From: a virus
Virus record (IMG/VR): IMGVR_UViG_3300032293_002603
Span: 1 to 21,728 of that record
DNA length: 21,728 bases
Direction: 5' to 3' (one strand)
Shown here one piece after another: positions 4,531 through 11,932 of the stretch (position 1 is the stretch's first letter; each line of letters starts with the position of its first letter). The translations under genes and the position numbers were made by a program. The notes below the pieces were generated by a model, which had not been told where the DNA came from, ran no database searches, and saw nothing but the letters and a program-made list of their open reading frames with translations.

Positions 4531-5139
4531 ATGAACTACCTAACAGAATATTATAGAAATAAATCAATTGTTCTCGAGCAAAGAGTTAAAGAACTTCAAG
4601 ATATCTTGGTTTTAGTTGAAAATAATAAAAATTATTATCTAGAAGAAAACTGGAGAGAATACTTGGCAAAATTAGTTGGTGGTGCTGCTGATGAGGTAGC
4701 TGCAGCCGCAAGTAGAAAAGTTAAATGGTCTACTAAACTCCATCCAAATAAATGGAGAGATTTAGTCAAAGAAGATTTATTAAAATTTGTTGGTCCTCCA
4801 TTAACTTGGACAAGACCGGGTCCAGGTGGAACCGCAAAGCAATATATATTAAAAAGAATTCCTTTAAAAGAAGGTGAAGTATATGAGGTTTGGGTGTGGG
4901 ATGAAGCAGGTGAACAATGGTTGAGAGGTAGAAATGGTCCTACGCCTTGGGGTAAGGTTGGGCCTTCCGGGTATGTACCCGAACCGGGGCGCGGTCTCGT
5001 ACCAGGACCAGATGGAAAATGGTTTAATCCTAATGCAAAACTTTCAGCTGATGTCGGTGATGCCGGACCAGTAAGAGCAACCGTTGCCGGTAACGAAACT
5101 CAGGGTGCAGGGGGCAGTGATGAAGAAATCACTATCTAA
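4531..5139 (+). CDS. MNYLT-tag protein D, putative capsid-targeted late protein
   Basis: A 202-aa protein of unknown function starting MNYLTEYYRNKSIVLEQRVK, the fourth copy of the N-terminal tag and the only one on the plus strand. LVE-N occurs at residues 28-31 after the tag. The body has a charged helical part (LHPNKWRDLVKEDLLKF), a possible small beta domain (residues about 105-130, YILKRIPLKEGEVYEVWVWD), then a Gly/Pro-rich tail. A consensus late promoter ends 5 nt before the ATG. It overlaps the next gene by 20 nt, so the two are co-transcribed. Confidence 0.65.
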   Translation: MNYLTEYYRNKSIVLEQRVKELQDILVLVENNKNYYLEENWREYLAKLVGGAADEVAAAASRKVKWSTKLHPNKWRDLVKEDLLKFVGPPLTWTRPGPGGTAKQYILKRIPLKEGEVYEVWVWDEAGEQWLRGRNGPTPWGKVGPSGYVPEPGRGLVPGPDGKWFNPNAKLSADVGDAGPVRATVAGNETQGAGGSDEEITI

Positions 5140-5503
5140 AACCGTATTAAACAATAAAATAAATTTATTGTTAGAAAAAAAACTAGGTGTTATATATTTT
5201 AATGAGTGGATGGCTCAAAATTATGGCTGGCAGTGGTATGATGTTATTCCTAAAGCTTTTCATCCAGCAATAAAAAGGTGGTTTGAAACTCATCAAGGTC
5301 AAACCCCACCACCTAATTGGTATGACATTATAGATCCTGATGAGGAAATTTTTGACGAACCAGAACGTGAAATAGAGGGGCCTGGTGGTGATATTCCATT
5401 CGGTATTGACGTTTTCTTACCTAATGTAGTCGCTCCTTGGTTTATGGGTGGCGGTGGTGCAAGAAACCACCCGGTAGAAGAAGTAGCCCCACCAAACCCA
5501 TAA
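5120..5503 (+). CDS. Hypothetical late protein
   Basis: A 127-aa protein starting MKKSLSKTVLNNKINLLLEK. The ATG at 5120 is preferred over one at 5084 because it carries a G-rich Shine-Dalgarno-like GGGGGCAG and overlaps the previous gene less. The N-terminal 45 residues are helical, residues about 55-70 aromatic (FHPAIKRWFETHQG), and the C-terminal half is acidic then Gly/Pro-rich. No family recognised. Its place behind a tagged protein suggests the same late structural group. Confidence 0.55.
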   Translation: MKKSLSKTVLNNKINLLLEKKLGVIYFNEWMAQNYGWQWYDVIPKAFHPAIKRWFETHQGQTPPPNWYDIIDPDEEIFDEPEREIEGPGGDIPFGIDVFLPNVVAPWFMGGGGARNHPVEEVAPPNP

Positions 5504-5541
5504 TATAATTTACCCGGTAGTGGTACAAATGACGGTGTACG

Positions 5542-5724
5542 ATGAAATCATTAGAAGAAACAATAAGAGAACTTCAGAAAAAAAATAAGAACAAACCTTC
5601 TCCTCTATCCGAGCAATACAGAAGGGGAGAAGGTACAGTTCACTTCATTTCATCTGAGGTCAAGCAAGCATCTCCAAGAGATTTTTTGCTCAACCAATTC
5701 AAGCCAACCGCAAAAGATTTTTAA
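5542..5724 (+). CDS. Small hypothetical protein
   Basis: A 60-aa protein starting MKSLEETIRELQKKNKNKPS, basic and hydrophilic with a helical first third. It ends by overlapping the convergent leftward gene by 4 bp. No promoter of its own is evident, so it is probably the last gene of the 4531 unit. Function unknown. Confidence 0.5.
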   Translation: MKSLEETIRELQKKNKNKPSPLSEQYRRGEGTVHFISSEVKQASPRDFLLNQFKPTAKDF

Positions 5725-6428
5725 TCTTTGTTCGGTAAAGCGGTTGCAGTCAGTGCCATCTCATGGGTTCCACCATTGGTAAACACATGTTTTACTGAGA
5801 GAACCATGTAAAGTCCCGAGAACAAGGATTTTTTCGTGGTATCGTTTGCGTATCTTGTTGGGTGATCTACCAGGATTTCTATAATAGCTCCCGGTGTGAC
5901 ATTAAAATCACCAGCAACCGTGAGTTCTACTTTTGTATTATACTTCAGTTCATCTAAAAATGCTTTTCTTTCAACCGGAACCTTGATTGGTGTTTTCCAG
6001 AAGGAAGCAACATTCAATCTTAATTTTAAATATGCTTCAAATTTTTCACCAATATAAGGGCAGCTGCAGCTGAATGGAGCCATTGGACTTCCCCAAAGAC
6101 AACCCAACCAGTCCGGTCCCAGATTTTGACTTATTTGCTTACACTCTTCGGAGGTTATGCCAGTATAAAGATCTTTTATTACACCTATTCCAGCCTTTGG
6201 TCCAGAAAAAGTAGGTCCATAAAAAGTATCATGACCTACTCCAAATTCCTTCCAGATCGTTTCTATCTGGGGAAATTTTGTAAGGCATTCTTCGAGAGAT
6301 GTTGGTGCTCCAGTAAAACCTCTGGTTATATCTGCATGTGCACACTCATATGATTCTCTGGAGTTTAAAACTCCATCAGCTTGCTGGTATATATTTGCGC
6401 CGAGTGTTTTTATTTGTTTTGCTGTCAT
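5721..6428 (-). CDS. Putative baseplate hub-associated protein
   Basis: A 235-aa protein. The start is taken as the ATG at 6426-6428, which shares bases with the upstream stop (TAATG) and implies translational coupling; an upstream GTG at 6437 is less likely. The last 50 residues (AIIEILVDHP..., then SGLYMVLSVKHVF and GTHEMALTATAL) have the 'G.Y.V..v.H.f..gg....l...' pattern that closes the second beta-barrel of contractile-tail hub proteins of the gp27/gpD kind. Residues about 100-130 contain several cysteines (GCLWG...FSCSCPYIG). It is the last gene of the leftward tail operon. It may supply the second half of a split hub; this is inference. Confidence 0.5.
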   Translation of the reverse strand: MTAKQIKTLGANIYQQADGVLNSRESYECAHADITRGFTGAPTSLEECLTKFPQIETIWKEFGVGHDTFYGPTFSGPKAGIGVIKDLYTGITSEECKQISQNLGPDWLGCLWGSPMAPFSCSCPYIGEKFEAYLKLRLNVASFWKTPIKVPVERKAFLDELKYNTKVELTVAGDFNVTPGAIIEILVDHPTRYANDTTKKSLFSGLYMVLSVKHVFTNGGTHEMALTATALPNKD

Positions 6429-8413
6429 TAGGTGCACTCTCCATCTACAATGTTTTCTGCAGAGAAATAATAAAAATATCTTGATTGATAATCAACATCT
6501 TGCAGTATATTAAATGGATCTCCAGAATCTCTCAATAAAGACGTTATTGATTTTTTGTACATTTTCACCACGTGTGATGTATTTAACTGTATTCCATTGT
6601 TTGGGTTTCCATAGCCGATATGTCTATAGGTAAAAGTACCAGGAGGAACGTTCCATCCAGGTCCAAGATAATAATTTCCTACGGAAGAAGCGCCGCTATT
6701 TCCTCTTTCATTTAAATTGACTGCAGCTGGTTTTCCTTTATATCCGGTGCTATTTACTTTTGTTAAATCGCAATACTCTTTTGTGTCATATGTCCATCCG
6801 GCACCAATAATATCGCGTACAATATCAGTATTAAAATTTGGTAATGTACCCTCGGTTGATGTGAATACTAATTTATTCCACCCATATTCATATCTTTTTC
6901 CTATTATTGCACTTGTAGAATCTACAGAGAATTGTGTCAAAACTGCAAAAAAGGATTCTTCATCTTCATCTTCAACGCAACACAATACGTATTTTACAAA
7001 ATTTAAAAGTTCTTGTTGTCTTATGTGAAAGCTTTGACTACCACTTAAACCAGTTCCATATTGATTCAGAAGAGAGTTGTGTCTTACGTCAATAACTTTT
7101 TGCAAGTTTGAATTAATAGCATTTTGTTGTCCAATTTTACTTTCTGGATAATATGGATCGATTGGAGTTAAATCAAACATGTTTTTCCACATCTCGGAAT
7201 TGTCAAGATAATTGAATGCTCCAGTCAATCCGTCACCGTGAATCATTCTATAATAATCAGGCTCGGTGTTATACTTCGAATTCATGTTTGATGCAACTGA
7301 ATTTTTTGGATTGGAAATCGCATCTTCTACAAATCCCCATTCACCCTCATAAACCAATTCTTGTGCGCCAGCCGCATAACGATTAAACCCAGAGGTATTT
7401 CCAACCATCATTATGTTGTATTTCTCTCCCTCTGGTAAGAATTGATATGCTAGGCGAGAATAAGTGTTTCCAGTTAAGCCATAAACTGCAGATTTTGGAT
7501 ATACTGATCCTCTATCGTAGGATATGTCATCCAAGACCTTCGGTGTTTTTCTGATATAGAAATATTGCTTAGTAAAATACTGGTTGCCTTGATTAGTTGA
7601 ATAGTTGTATATTTTTTTGTAGAAATTATTACCAAACTTTTGATTAGGTATGTCATTATTATAAATGGCATACCTAAAATTGTTTGTCTCGTATCTTTCA
7701 AGCTCTGCAGTATCATCTATAACGGATGATAGGAATTTAAAATTCAGATAGCTTCCCCAGTCAGTCCAGAAAAAATATCTTGGTTTTTCTGCATATCCTG
7801 CATAAGGACCATTTTGCAGAGGAACTGCATAGTTTGCAACATAGTTTAAGTACTTTGCAATATCATCAGACGCAATTTCAGTTCCATCCATGTTTGGGTT
7901 GAATGGTCTGTACATTACGTAATTGTCGGTTGCATCAAGATATGATGTCCCTTGTGTTGCAATCGACCCAATTTTATTAGCAACTTCTTTTACAAACTGA
8001 TCAATTCTAAAAACTTTTGGCTTAGTCAGTTGCATTATCTGGGATAAGCTGTTTTCCTGACAATACGTATAGAGGTAATTGCTGAAATGTAATGCAATAT
8101 ATGACTCTTCGGTTGCTGAAGCCGCGTTGTTTAGATTTGATATTGAGTGTATGCGTACTTTAAGAACTTGTGTATTTTCGAATAAAAACTGAATGTATAT
8201 TACACCAAAAGTATTCATTCTCGTTATGAGATCCGACTTATCTTTTACTACCAGCACACCTGATGGGTACACATCAAACATGCTCTCCGTCAATTCTAGA
8301 CGGTGGTATTCGCACTCTACATTTCTTTGAAATATGTCGAGTGATGTTGTTGCGTCGGAATTTTGTAATAAAATACCGACAATCGGAGAATTAAAAGGAT
8401 TTGTATTGCTCAT
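6428..8413 (-). CDS. Large baseplate hub-like virion protein
   Basis: A 661-aa protein starting MSNTNPFNSPIVGILLQNSD. The first 150 residues are beta-rich (YHRLELTESMFDVYPSGVLV, then VIYIQFLFENTQVLKVRIHS) and lead into a helical segment (FRIDQFVKEVANKIGS). This is the order seen in N-terminal hub domains of T4 gp27-like proteins of environmental myoviruses, as remembered. The middle and C-terminal parts are Tyr/Asn-rich, with PGTFTYRHIGYGNPNNG near residue 595. It overlaps the upstream gene by ATGA. Its position after 48- and 53-like genes supports a hub or central tail role. A gp27 assignment is not certain: T4 gp27 is only 391 aa, so extra domains would be present. Confidence 0.5.
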   Translation of the reverse strand: MSNTNPFNSPIVGILLQNSDATTSLDIFQRNVECEYHRLELTESMFDVYPSGVLVVKDKSDLITRMNTFGVIYIQFLFENTQVLKVRIHSISNLNNAASATEESYIALHFSNYLYTYCQENSLSQIMQLTKPKVFRIDQFVKEVANKIGSIATQGTSYLDATDNYVMYRPFNPNMDGTEIASDDIAKYLNYVANYAVPLQNGPYAGYAEKPRYFFWTDWGSYLNFKFLSSVIDDTAELERYETNNFRYAIYNNDIPNQKFGNNFYKKIYNYSTNQGNQYFTKQYFYIRKTPKVLDDISYDRGSVYPKSAVYGLTGNTYSRLAYQFLPEGEKYNIMMVGNTSGFNRYAAGAQELVYEGEWGFVEDAISNPKNSVASNMNSKYNTEPDYYRMIHGDGLTGAFNYLDNSEMWKNMFDLTPIDPYYPESKIGQQNAINSNLQKVIDVRHNSLLNQYGTGLSGSQSFHIRQQELLNFVKYVLCCVEDEDEESFFAVLTQFSVDSTSAIIGKRYEYGWNKLVFTSTEGTLPNFNTDIVRDIIGAGWTYDTKEYCDLTKVNSTGYKGKPAAVNLNERGNSGASSVGNYYLGPGWNVPPGTFTYRHIGYGNPNNGIQLNTSHVVKMYKKSITSLLRDSGDPFNILQDVDYQSRYFYYFSAENIVDGECT

Positions 8414-9261
8414 AAACCTGAATATTTAGGGGTCACTATCGGAGATAAAGATGAAGACATATCCAAAGGAGAAATAGAATTCAAATTTTTAGTATCGTTT
8501 TTTACTTCTTCTTCGATTGTTGTTGCTTCTGCTGTTGGATTTTGTGTGTCAAATTTTGATGGAGCACTATTTGAATCTTTGCTTCCACCTAAAGTTCTAT
8601 ACACTATTTCTTTTCCTTTGGCAGTTTCTTTGTATGTGCTTTTTGTATATTCGATTGCATCTACTGTTACTGTGTTATTGCCTATGGAATAATATGTGTC
8701 GCCTTTTCCTATGTACGTAATGAAACCATTTGTAATATTTGGCTGTATTAAAGTGATGCCTGTGCTATCGCCTTGATATTTTGTGCTTAAAGAAGTGTTA
8801 TAAGAGTTGTTTTCTTCAACCAGAGCGAATGGTCCGTTTAAATTAAAATTTCCAACAGATGTGTATTCCCAAGATGCCCCGCTAGGTATAACAAATCTTG
8901 CTGCTATACTTCCTACTGGTAAGGTGAATGTAACGCCAGAAGCATAAAAAGACGAGCTGGTTGTGGTTCTGGCACTAAAGGCAGTTTTATTTTCATTTTC
9001 TGTGATATAATTTGTGCTATTTGTTTTTAATAAATCAAATGGGTTTATTTTATTATTTGAAAATAAGAATGCCCATGTGCTATCCGTATCGTCAAAAACT
9101 GTCAATGAAGCCTCAACTAAAGTAGTATTGTTATCTACTACAACTGAATTCGTTCTTTTTCCTGCAGTTCTTTTTTCATAAAAACTATAAAAACTGGAAA
9201 GACTTAAATTTCCAATTTCGGTGCTGTACTGCTTTTTTGGTAAATTTTGAAAAAATTTCAT
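8410..9261 (-). CDS. gp53-like baseplate wedge protein (putative)
   Basis: A 283-aa protein starting MKFFQNLPKKQYSTEIGNLS. Residues about 42-78 (VVVDNNTTLVEASLTVFDDT, then STWAFLFSNNKINPFDLL) resemble the gp53/LysM-like stretch in which 'D..T..elS..vY.d...wl.lf.NN.i.P...l' is typical. The rest is Ser/Thr/Asn-rich and beta-like, with a disordered acidic linker (TIEEEVKNDTKNLNS) before the C-terminus. It is coupled by ATGA overlaps to genes on both sides. Its setting between gp48-like and hub-like genes fits a baseplate role. The gp53 name is tentative. Confidence 0.5.
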   Translation of the reverse strand: MKFFQNLPKKQYSTEIGNLSLSSFYSFYEKRTAGKRTNSVVVDNNTTLVEASLTVFDDTDSTWAFLFSNNKINPFDLLKTNSTNYITENENKTAFSARTTTSSSFYASGVTFTLPVGSIAARFVIPSGASWEYTSVGNFNLNGPFALVEENNSYNTSLSTKYQGDSTGITLIQPNITNGFITYIGKGDTYYSIGNNTVTVDAIEYTKSTYKETAKGKEIVYRTLGGSKDSNSAPSKFDTQNPTAEATTIEEEVKNDTKNLNSISPLDMSSSLSPIVTPKYSGL

Positions 9262-10067
9262 TGTCCGTTGAATCCAAATAAATTATAAGAAACTTCAGAT
9301 TTAGACCATAGATAATTTGCAGACGGTACGTATGTGCCAGTTTCGAATTCTGTAAAAACCAACGACATCAAAGTATAAGATGACGCGCCATTGGGTAGAT
9401 ATCTTACTATTGGATCTGCGCCGCTATCATTTTTCTTCACCATTACTGTTTCAAGAACACATGGCAAAGGTTCTCCTAACCATATTTCTCCCAAATTTTC
9501 AAATGACGTTGGTTGATTTCCAGAAGTTACTTTTATCGACCAAAGGCTTTGTGGTGCGGTTCTTTCGGGGTATGTTGATATAAATGGATAAGAAAATTTT
9601 CTAAAACTTGCAACTATATTTTCAACAGCCAGGCTATCTGCTTCATTGTGTGGGGCAAAAATATAATCAAATTGGTAGCTCTTTCTGGCCTCACTGATCA
9701 TAGAATATTCAGTAATATTTGAGAATCTTCTATATGTTGAAGTTGCAAATTGTTTTTCTGTATAAAATTGGGCAGGTTGCAATGATCTGTCAAATAAGGT
9801 ATCAAAATTACCAAACCCACCAGCGTTTGCTACTCCAGCCATGGAAAAAACTGGCCCAACTGGATTGTCAGCCTGTCCAAATTCATGTCTTGCCATGAAG
9901 CCTGGTTCCTTTGGCAAAGGAAGCTTCAATAAAGCATAGCTTCGGTTTATTATTCCGGATCTAGTTCTCTCAAAATTTTTAAGAGAATATGGTGCTGCAT
10001 AAAAATTGACCCAGAGTGGTTGCTCTGAGGCATATGCACCTGTTGGATATTGAGCGAAGTATGCCAT
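9258..10067 (-). CDS. gp48-like baseplate tail-tube cap protein
   Basis: A 269-aa protein starting MAYFAQYPTGAYASEQPLWV. I use the ATG at 10065-10067: a longer frame to 10202 would run through the late promoter and 100 bp into the divergent gp4 gene. The C-terminal half follows the T4 gp48 layout: YQFDYIFAPHNEADSLAVEN and FRKFSYP (about 130-160), then LWSIKV, LGEIWLGEPLPCVLETVMVK and a closing SYTLMSLVFTEFETGTYV strand. gp48 sits on the hub with gp54 and starts tail-tube polymerisation. It is shorter than T4 gp48 (364 aa). It is first in a four-gene operon driven by a late promoter 7 nt upstream. Confidence 0.6.
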   Translation of the reverse strand: MAYFAQYPTGAYASEQPLWVNFYAAPYSLKNFERTRSGIINRSYALLKLPLPKEPGFMARHEFGQADNPVGPVFSMAGVANAGGFGNFDTLFDRSLQPAQFYTEKQFATSTYRRFSNITEYSMISEARKSYQFDYIFAPHNEADSLAVENIVASFRKFSYPFISTYPERTAPQSLWSIKVTSGNQPTSFENLGEIWLGEPLPCVLETVMVKKNDSGADPIVRYLPNGASSYTLMSLVFTEFETGTYVPSANYLWSKSEVSYNLFGFNGQ

Positions 10068-10074
10068 ACTAGAA

Positions 10075-10095
10075 TATTTATCATTTTCATAAATA
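10075..10095. promoter_or_regulatory. Divergent late promoters of the tail module
   Basis: Minus strand GATAAATA (complement of 10075-10082), then 7 nt to the ATG at 10067. Plus strand CATAAATA (10088-10095), then 6 nt (ATTTTA) to the ATG at 10102. Together they launch the leftward 48/53/hub operon and the rightward 4/54/26 operon. Neither start has a Shine-Dalgarno sequence. Confidence 0.65.
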
Positions 10096-10101
10096 ATTTT
10101 A

Positions 10102-10521
10102 ATGGCATATAAAACAAAGTACAAGCCCACAAATAAAGAAAAATACATTGGGAATGTTGAGGATATCGTATGCCGTTCACTCTGGGAGCGATCTGTCTGC
10201 AAGTTTTGTGATGAAAACCCAAATATACTTTTATGGTCTTCAGAGGAAATAATGGTTCCTTATTTGAGTCCGGTTGAAAATAAAATTAGAAACTATATTC
10301 CAGATTTCTTGATAAAGATAAAAACAGACAAAGGGATTGAAACCTGGATGGTTGAGGTAAAACCAAAAAAACAAACAATTTTGAAAGAAAATTCTTCCAA
10401 AAAAGAAAAGATAACATGGGCCATTAATATGGCTAAGTGGAAAGCTGCAGAGGCTTATTGCAAAAAGAACAATTTTACTTTTAAAATTTTAACAGAAAAA
10501 GAGCTTTTCTCAAATGCTTGA
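10102..10521 (+). CDS. 4: Head completion protein gp4-like nuclease-fold protein
   Basis: A 139-aa protein starting MAYKTKYKPTNKEKYIGNVE. It has the gp4 signature: SLWERSVCKFCDENPNILLW (27-45), then SPVENKIRNYIPDFLIKI (56-73) and WMVEVKPKKQ (82-91). P67-D68 with E85 and K87 matches a PD-(D/E)xK nuclease core. In T4, gp4 (gp50/4) acts in head completion and in preparing DNA-filled heads for tail joining. Length is close to T4 gp4 (150 aa). The ATG is 6 nt after a late promoter. Its end overlaps the next gene by 8 nt. Confidence 0.8.
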   Translation: MAYKTKYKPTNKEKYIGNVEDIVCRSLWERSVCKFCDENPNILLWSSEEIMVPYLSPVENKIRNYIPDFLIKIKTDKGIETWMVEVKPKKQTILKENSSKKEKITWAINMAKWKAAEAYCKKNNFTFKILTEKELFSNA

Positions 10522-11077
10522 TAACAGTATAATAAGTTTAAAAAATTATTTTAAACGGCATAAGGGTATCCAAAGACCCAACAGATATTCAATATCTTTC
10601 AGAAATCTTCCAGCAGGTGTACGTTATCAGGATAGCGATTATATCGTAGATGAGTTTTTACTTAACCAAAGAGCTATAGATCACGTAGCAGACAATCTTT
10701 CTGGATATGGTTTAGGGAGATTGCTGCCAAGAAGACAAAGATTTGCAAATGGTTTTGCTGCATCTTTTCCAGTTGGTGGCGACAACAACATCATGTTGAT
10801 GTTTAATGATTGGTTCAATGCAATCTACAGCGGTGGTTACTCCGGTGGCGGTTATGCAGCCCCATTCAGATCATCATATTACGATGATGTTGTAAAAAGA
10901 TGCAATGTAATTTTAAAAGTATTGGATCTGAATGGAAATACAGCAAGTACATTTACTTTTTATGAAGTTTTTCCAACAGAAACTTATCCAATAAAATTAA
11001 ATAGCATATCTGGTGGGGATCCATATATGAAGTATAACGTTATTTTTAATTATAGAGATTATTCACATGAAAAATGA
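10514..11077 (+). CDS. Tail-tube/baseplate tube initiator, gp54-like (or gp19-like)
   Basis: A 187-aa protein starting MLDNSIISLKNYFKRHKGIQ. After a basic N-terminus, RPNRYSISFRNLPAGVRYQD (22-41) resembles the first strand of tail-tube-fold proteins ('nRf.v.f..lPa'). NNIMLMFNDWFNAIYSGGYS is the middle 'w...i' helix, and the end (YYDDVVKRCNVILKVLDLNG, then YEVFPTETYPIKLNS and MKYNVIFNYRDY) matches closing strands of gp19/gp48/gp54. The gp4/gp26 neighbours and a gp48-like gene across the divergent promoter favour gp54, which joins baseplate to tube. T4 gp54 is longer (320 aa), so gp19 or a minor tube protein remains possible. It overlaps the next gene by 11 nt. Confidence 0.6.
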   Translation: MLDNSIISLKNYFKRHKGIQRPNRYSISFRNLPAGVRYQDSDYIVDEFLLNQRAIDHVADNLSGYGLGRLLPRRQRFANGFAASFPVGGDNNIMLMFNDWFNAIYSGGYSGGGYAAPFRSSYYDDVVKRCNVILKVLDLNGNTASTFTFYEVFPTETYPIKLNSISGGDPYMKYNVIFNYRDYSHEK

Positions 11078-11738
11078 TTTATTATCGGCGTTGACAGATT
11101 CTTTACCAAAATATGAAGTTACCCTTCCAGTATCAGGAAAACTGATCGTTTTTTCTCCTTTTAAAGTAAAGGATGCAAAAAACTTATCAATAATATTTCA
11201 AGAAAACAATAAAAAACTGGCTTTGAAAGCTTTATACGAAATATTAAAAAGCAATTCGGACATTGATAATTTGGATTCTGTTTGTTTAGCAGACGCAGAA
11301 TACCTGTTTCTCCATATACGAGCAAAAAGTATTGATGAGGTAATAAGTGTAATTTTTCAGGATCAAAAATATCAATTAAATATATCTGATATAAAATGCA
11401 TAAATGGCATTTCTAAAAAAATAATAGATATTGGTCCTGAATTAAAAATAGAACTGGGATCGCCCCTTTTAAATGATTTTACAAACTTGCAAAATTTTGA
11501 TGACGATGTCATCAAAAAAACATGCATAAAAAAGATAATATTAAAAAATGAAATTTTTGATTTAAAAAAGTTTGTGCCAGAGGAATTAAAAACATTCATC
11601 AATAATCTTCCTATTACGGTAATGAAGAGCATTGATGAATTTATGTTATCACAACCCAGACTTACTGCCTCTATAAAGCTTGATGATGGTTCCGACAAGG
11701 AGGTTGGAGGCTCATTAGATTTTTTTATCTTGCGGTAA
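11067..11738 (+). CDS. 26: Baseplate hub protein gp26-like (0-frame product)
   Basis: A 223-aa protein starting MKNDLLSALTDSLPKYEVTL. N-terminal PKYEVTLPVSGKLIVFSPFK followed by 'VKDAKNLSIIFQENNKKLAL' is the gp26 opening (a short beta hairpin, 'rpf..ke...l'). Then come an alpha-helical part with AEYLFLHIRAKSIDEVI and a region that in relatives binds target as a small beta unit. Length is close to T4 gp26 (208 aa). In T4, gp26 and gp51 act in assembly of the central hub. The last codons contain a -1 slippery heptamer (11720-11726), and the stop TAA lies inside the hairpin that follows, so part of the product should be extended in frame -1. Confidence 0.65.
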   Translation: MKNDLLSALTDSLPKYEVTLPVSGKLIVFSPFKVKDAKNLSIIFQENNKKLALKALYEILKSNSDIDNLDSVCLADAEYLFLHIRAKSIDEVISVIFQDQKYQLNISDIKCINGISKKIIDIGPELKIELGSPLLNDFTNLQNFDDDVIKKTCIKKIILKNEIFDLKKFVPEELKTFINNLPITVMKSIDEFMLSQPRLTASIKLDDGSDKEVGGSLDFFILR

Positions 11739-11756
11739 GATATTTTGATCTTACCG
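11720..11756 (+). promoter_or_regulatory. Programmed -1 ribosomal frameshift signal
   Basis: The slippery heptamer T_TTT_TTT (11720-11726) is in the right phase: 0-frame codons are 11721-11723 and 11724-11726, both TTT. A 6-nt spacer ATCTTG (11727-11732) follows. Then a 9-bp perfect stem CGGTAAGAT (11733-11741)/ATCTTACCG (11748-11756) with loop ATTTTG. The 0-frame stop TAA (11736-11738) lies in the 5' arm. Heptamer, spacer length and stem all meet the usual rules for bacterial -1 frameshifting. Confidence 0.8.
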
Positions 11757-11932
11757 ATTATTATAAGACAAATTTTAAATTAATAAATCACTATAGATGG
11801 TCCTTATATGATCTGGAAAACATGTTTGTCTGGGAAAGAGAAATATACATCAACCTGCTAATGGATCATATACAAAACAGTGAAACGCAACAACAAGCCA
11901 ATGGAAATCCTTTCGAGATGTTTAGACAATGA
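11726..11932 (+). CDS. gp51-like C-terminal extension reached by -1 frameshift
   Basis: In the -1 frame the ribosome would add 68 residues to gp26 (288 aa in all): YLAVRYFDLTDYYKTNFKLI, then NHYRWSLYDLENMFVWEREI, then YINLLMDHIQ and a polar tail ending FEMFRQ. The tail resembles gp51-type hub-assembly proteins ('y...y..i....SL.ELE.M.pwEr.iy'). The frame opens only at 11687, after a TGA at 11684-11686, and has no ATG, GTG or TTG before ATG 11822. A start there would drop half the domain. No Shine-Dalgarno sequence precedes it. The stop overlaps the next start (ATGA, 11929-11932). That the tail is gp51-like rests on pattern memory; the open frame and signal are seen directly. Confidence 0.7.
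   Translation, partial: YLAVRYFDLTDYYKTNFKLINHYRWSLYDLENMFVWEREIYINLLMDHIQNSETQQQANGNPFEMFRQ

Noticed and set aside
8423-8430. Late promoter CCTAAATA 9 nt before the 8413 gene
   Set aside because: It falls in the last codons of the preceding gene in a tightly coupled ATGA operon; a chance match is as likely as a real internal promoter.
10068-10202. N-terminal extension of the gp48-like gene to 10202
   Set aside because: It would cover a late promoter and 100 bp of the divergent gp4 gene; the ATG at 10067 has a late element 7 nt upstream and a sensible protein start.
11822-11932. Independent small gene starting at ATG 11822 instead of a frameshift product
   Set aside because: It would lose the conserved-looking RYFDLTDYYKTNF half, has no Shine-Dalgarno sequence, and leaves the heptamer and hairpin unexplained.
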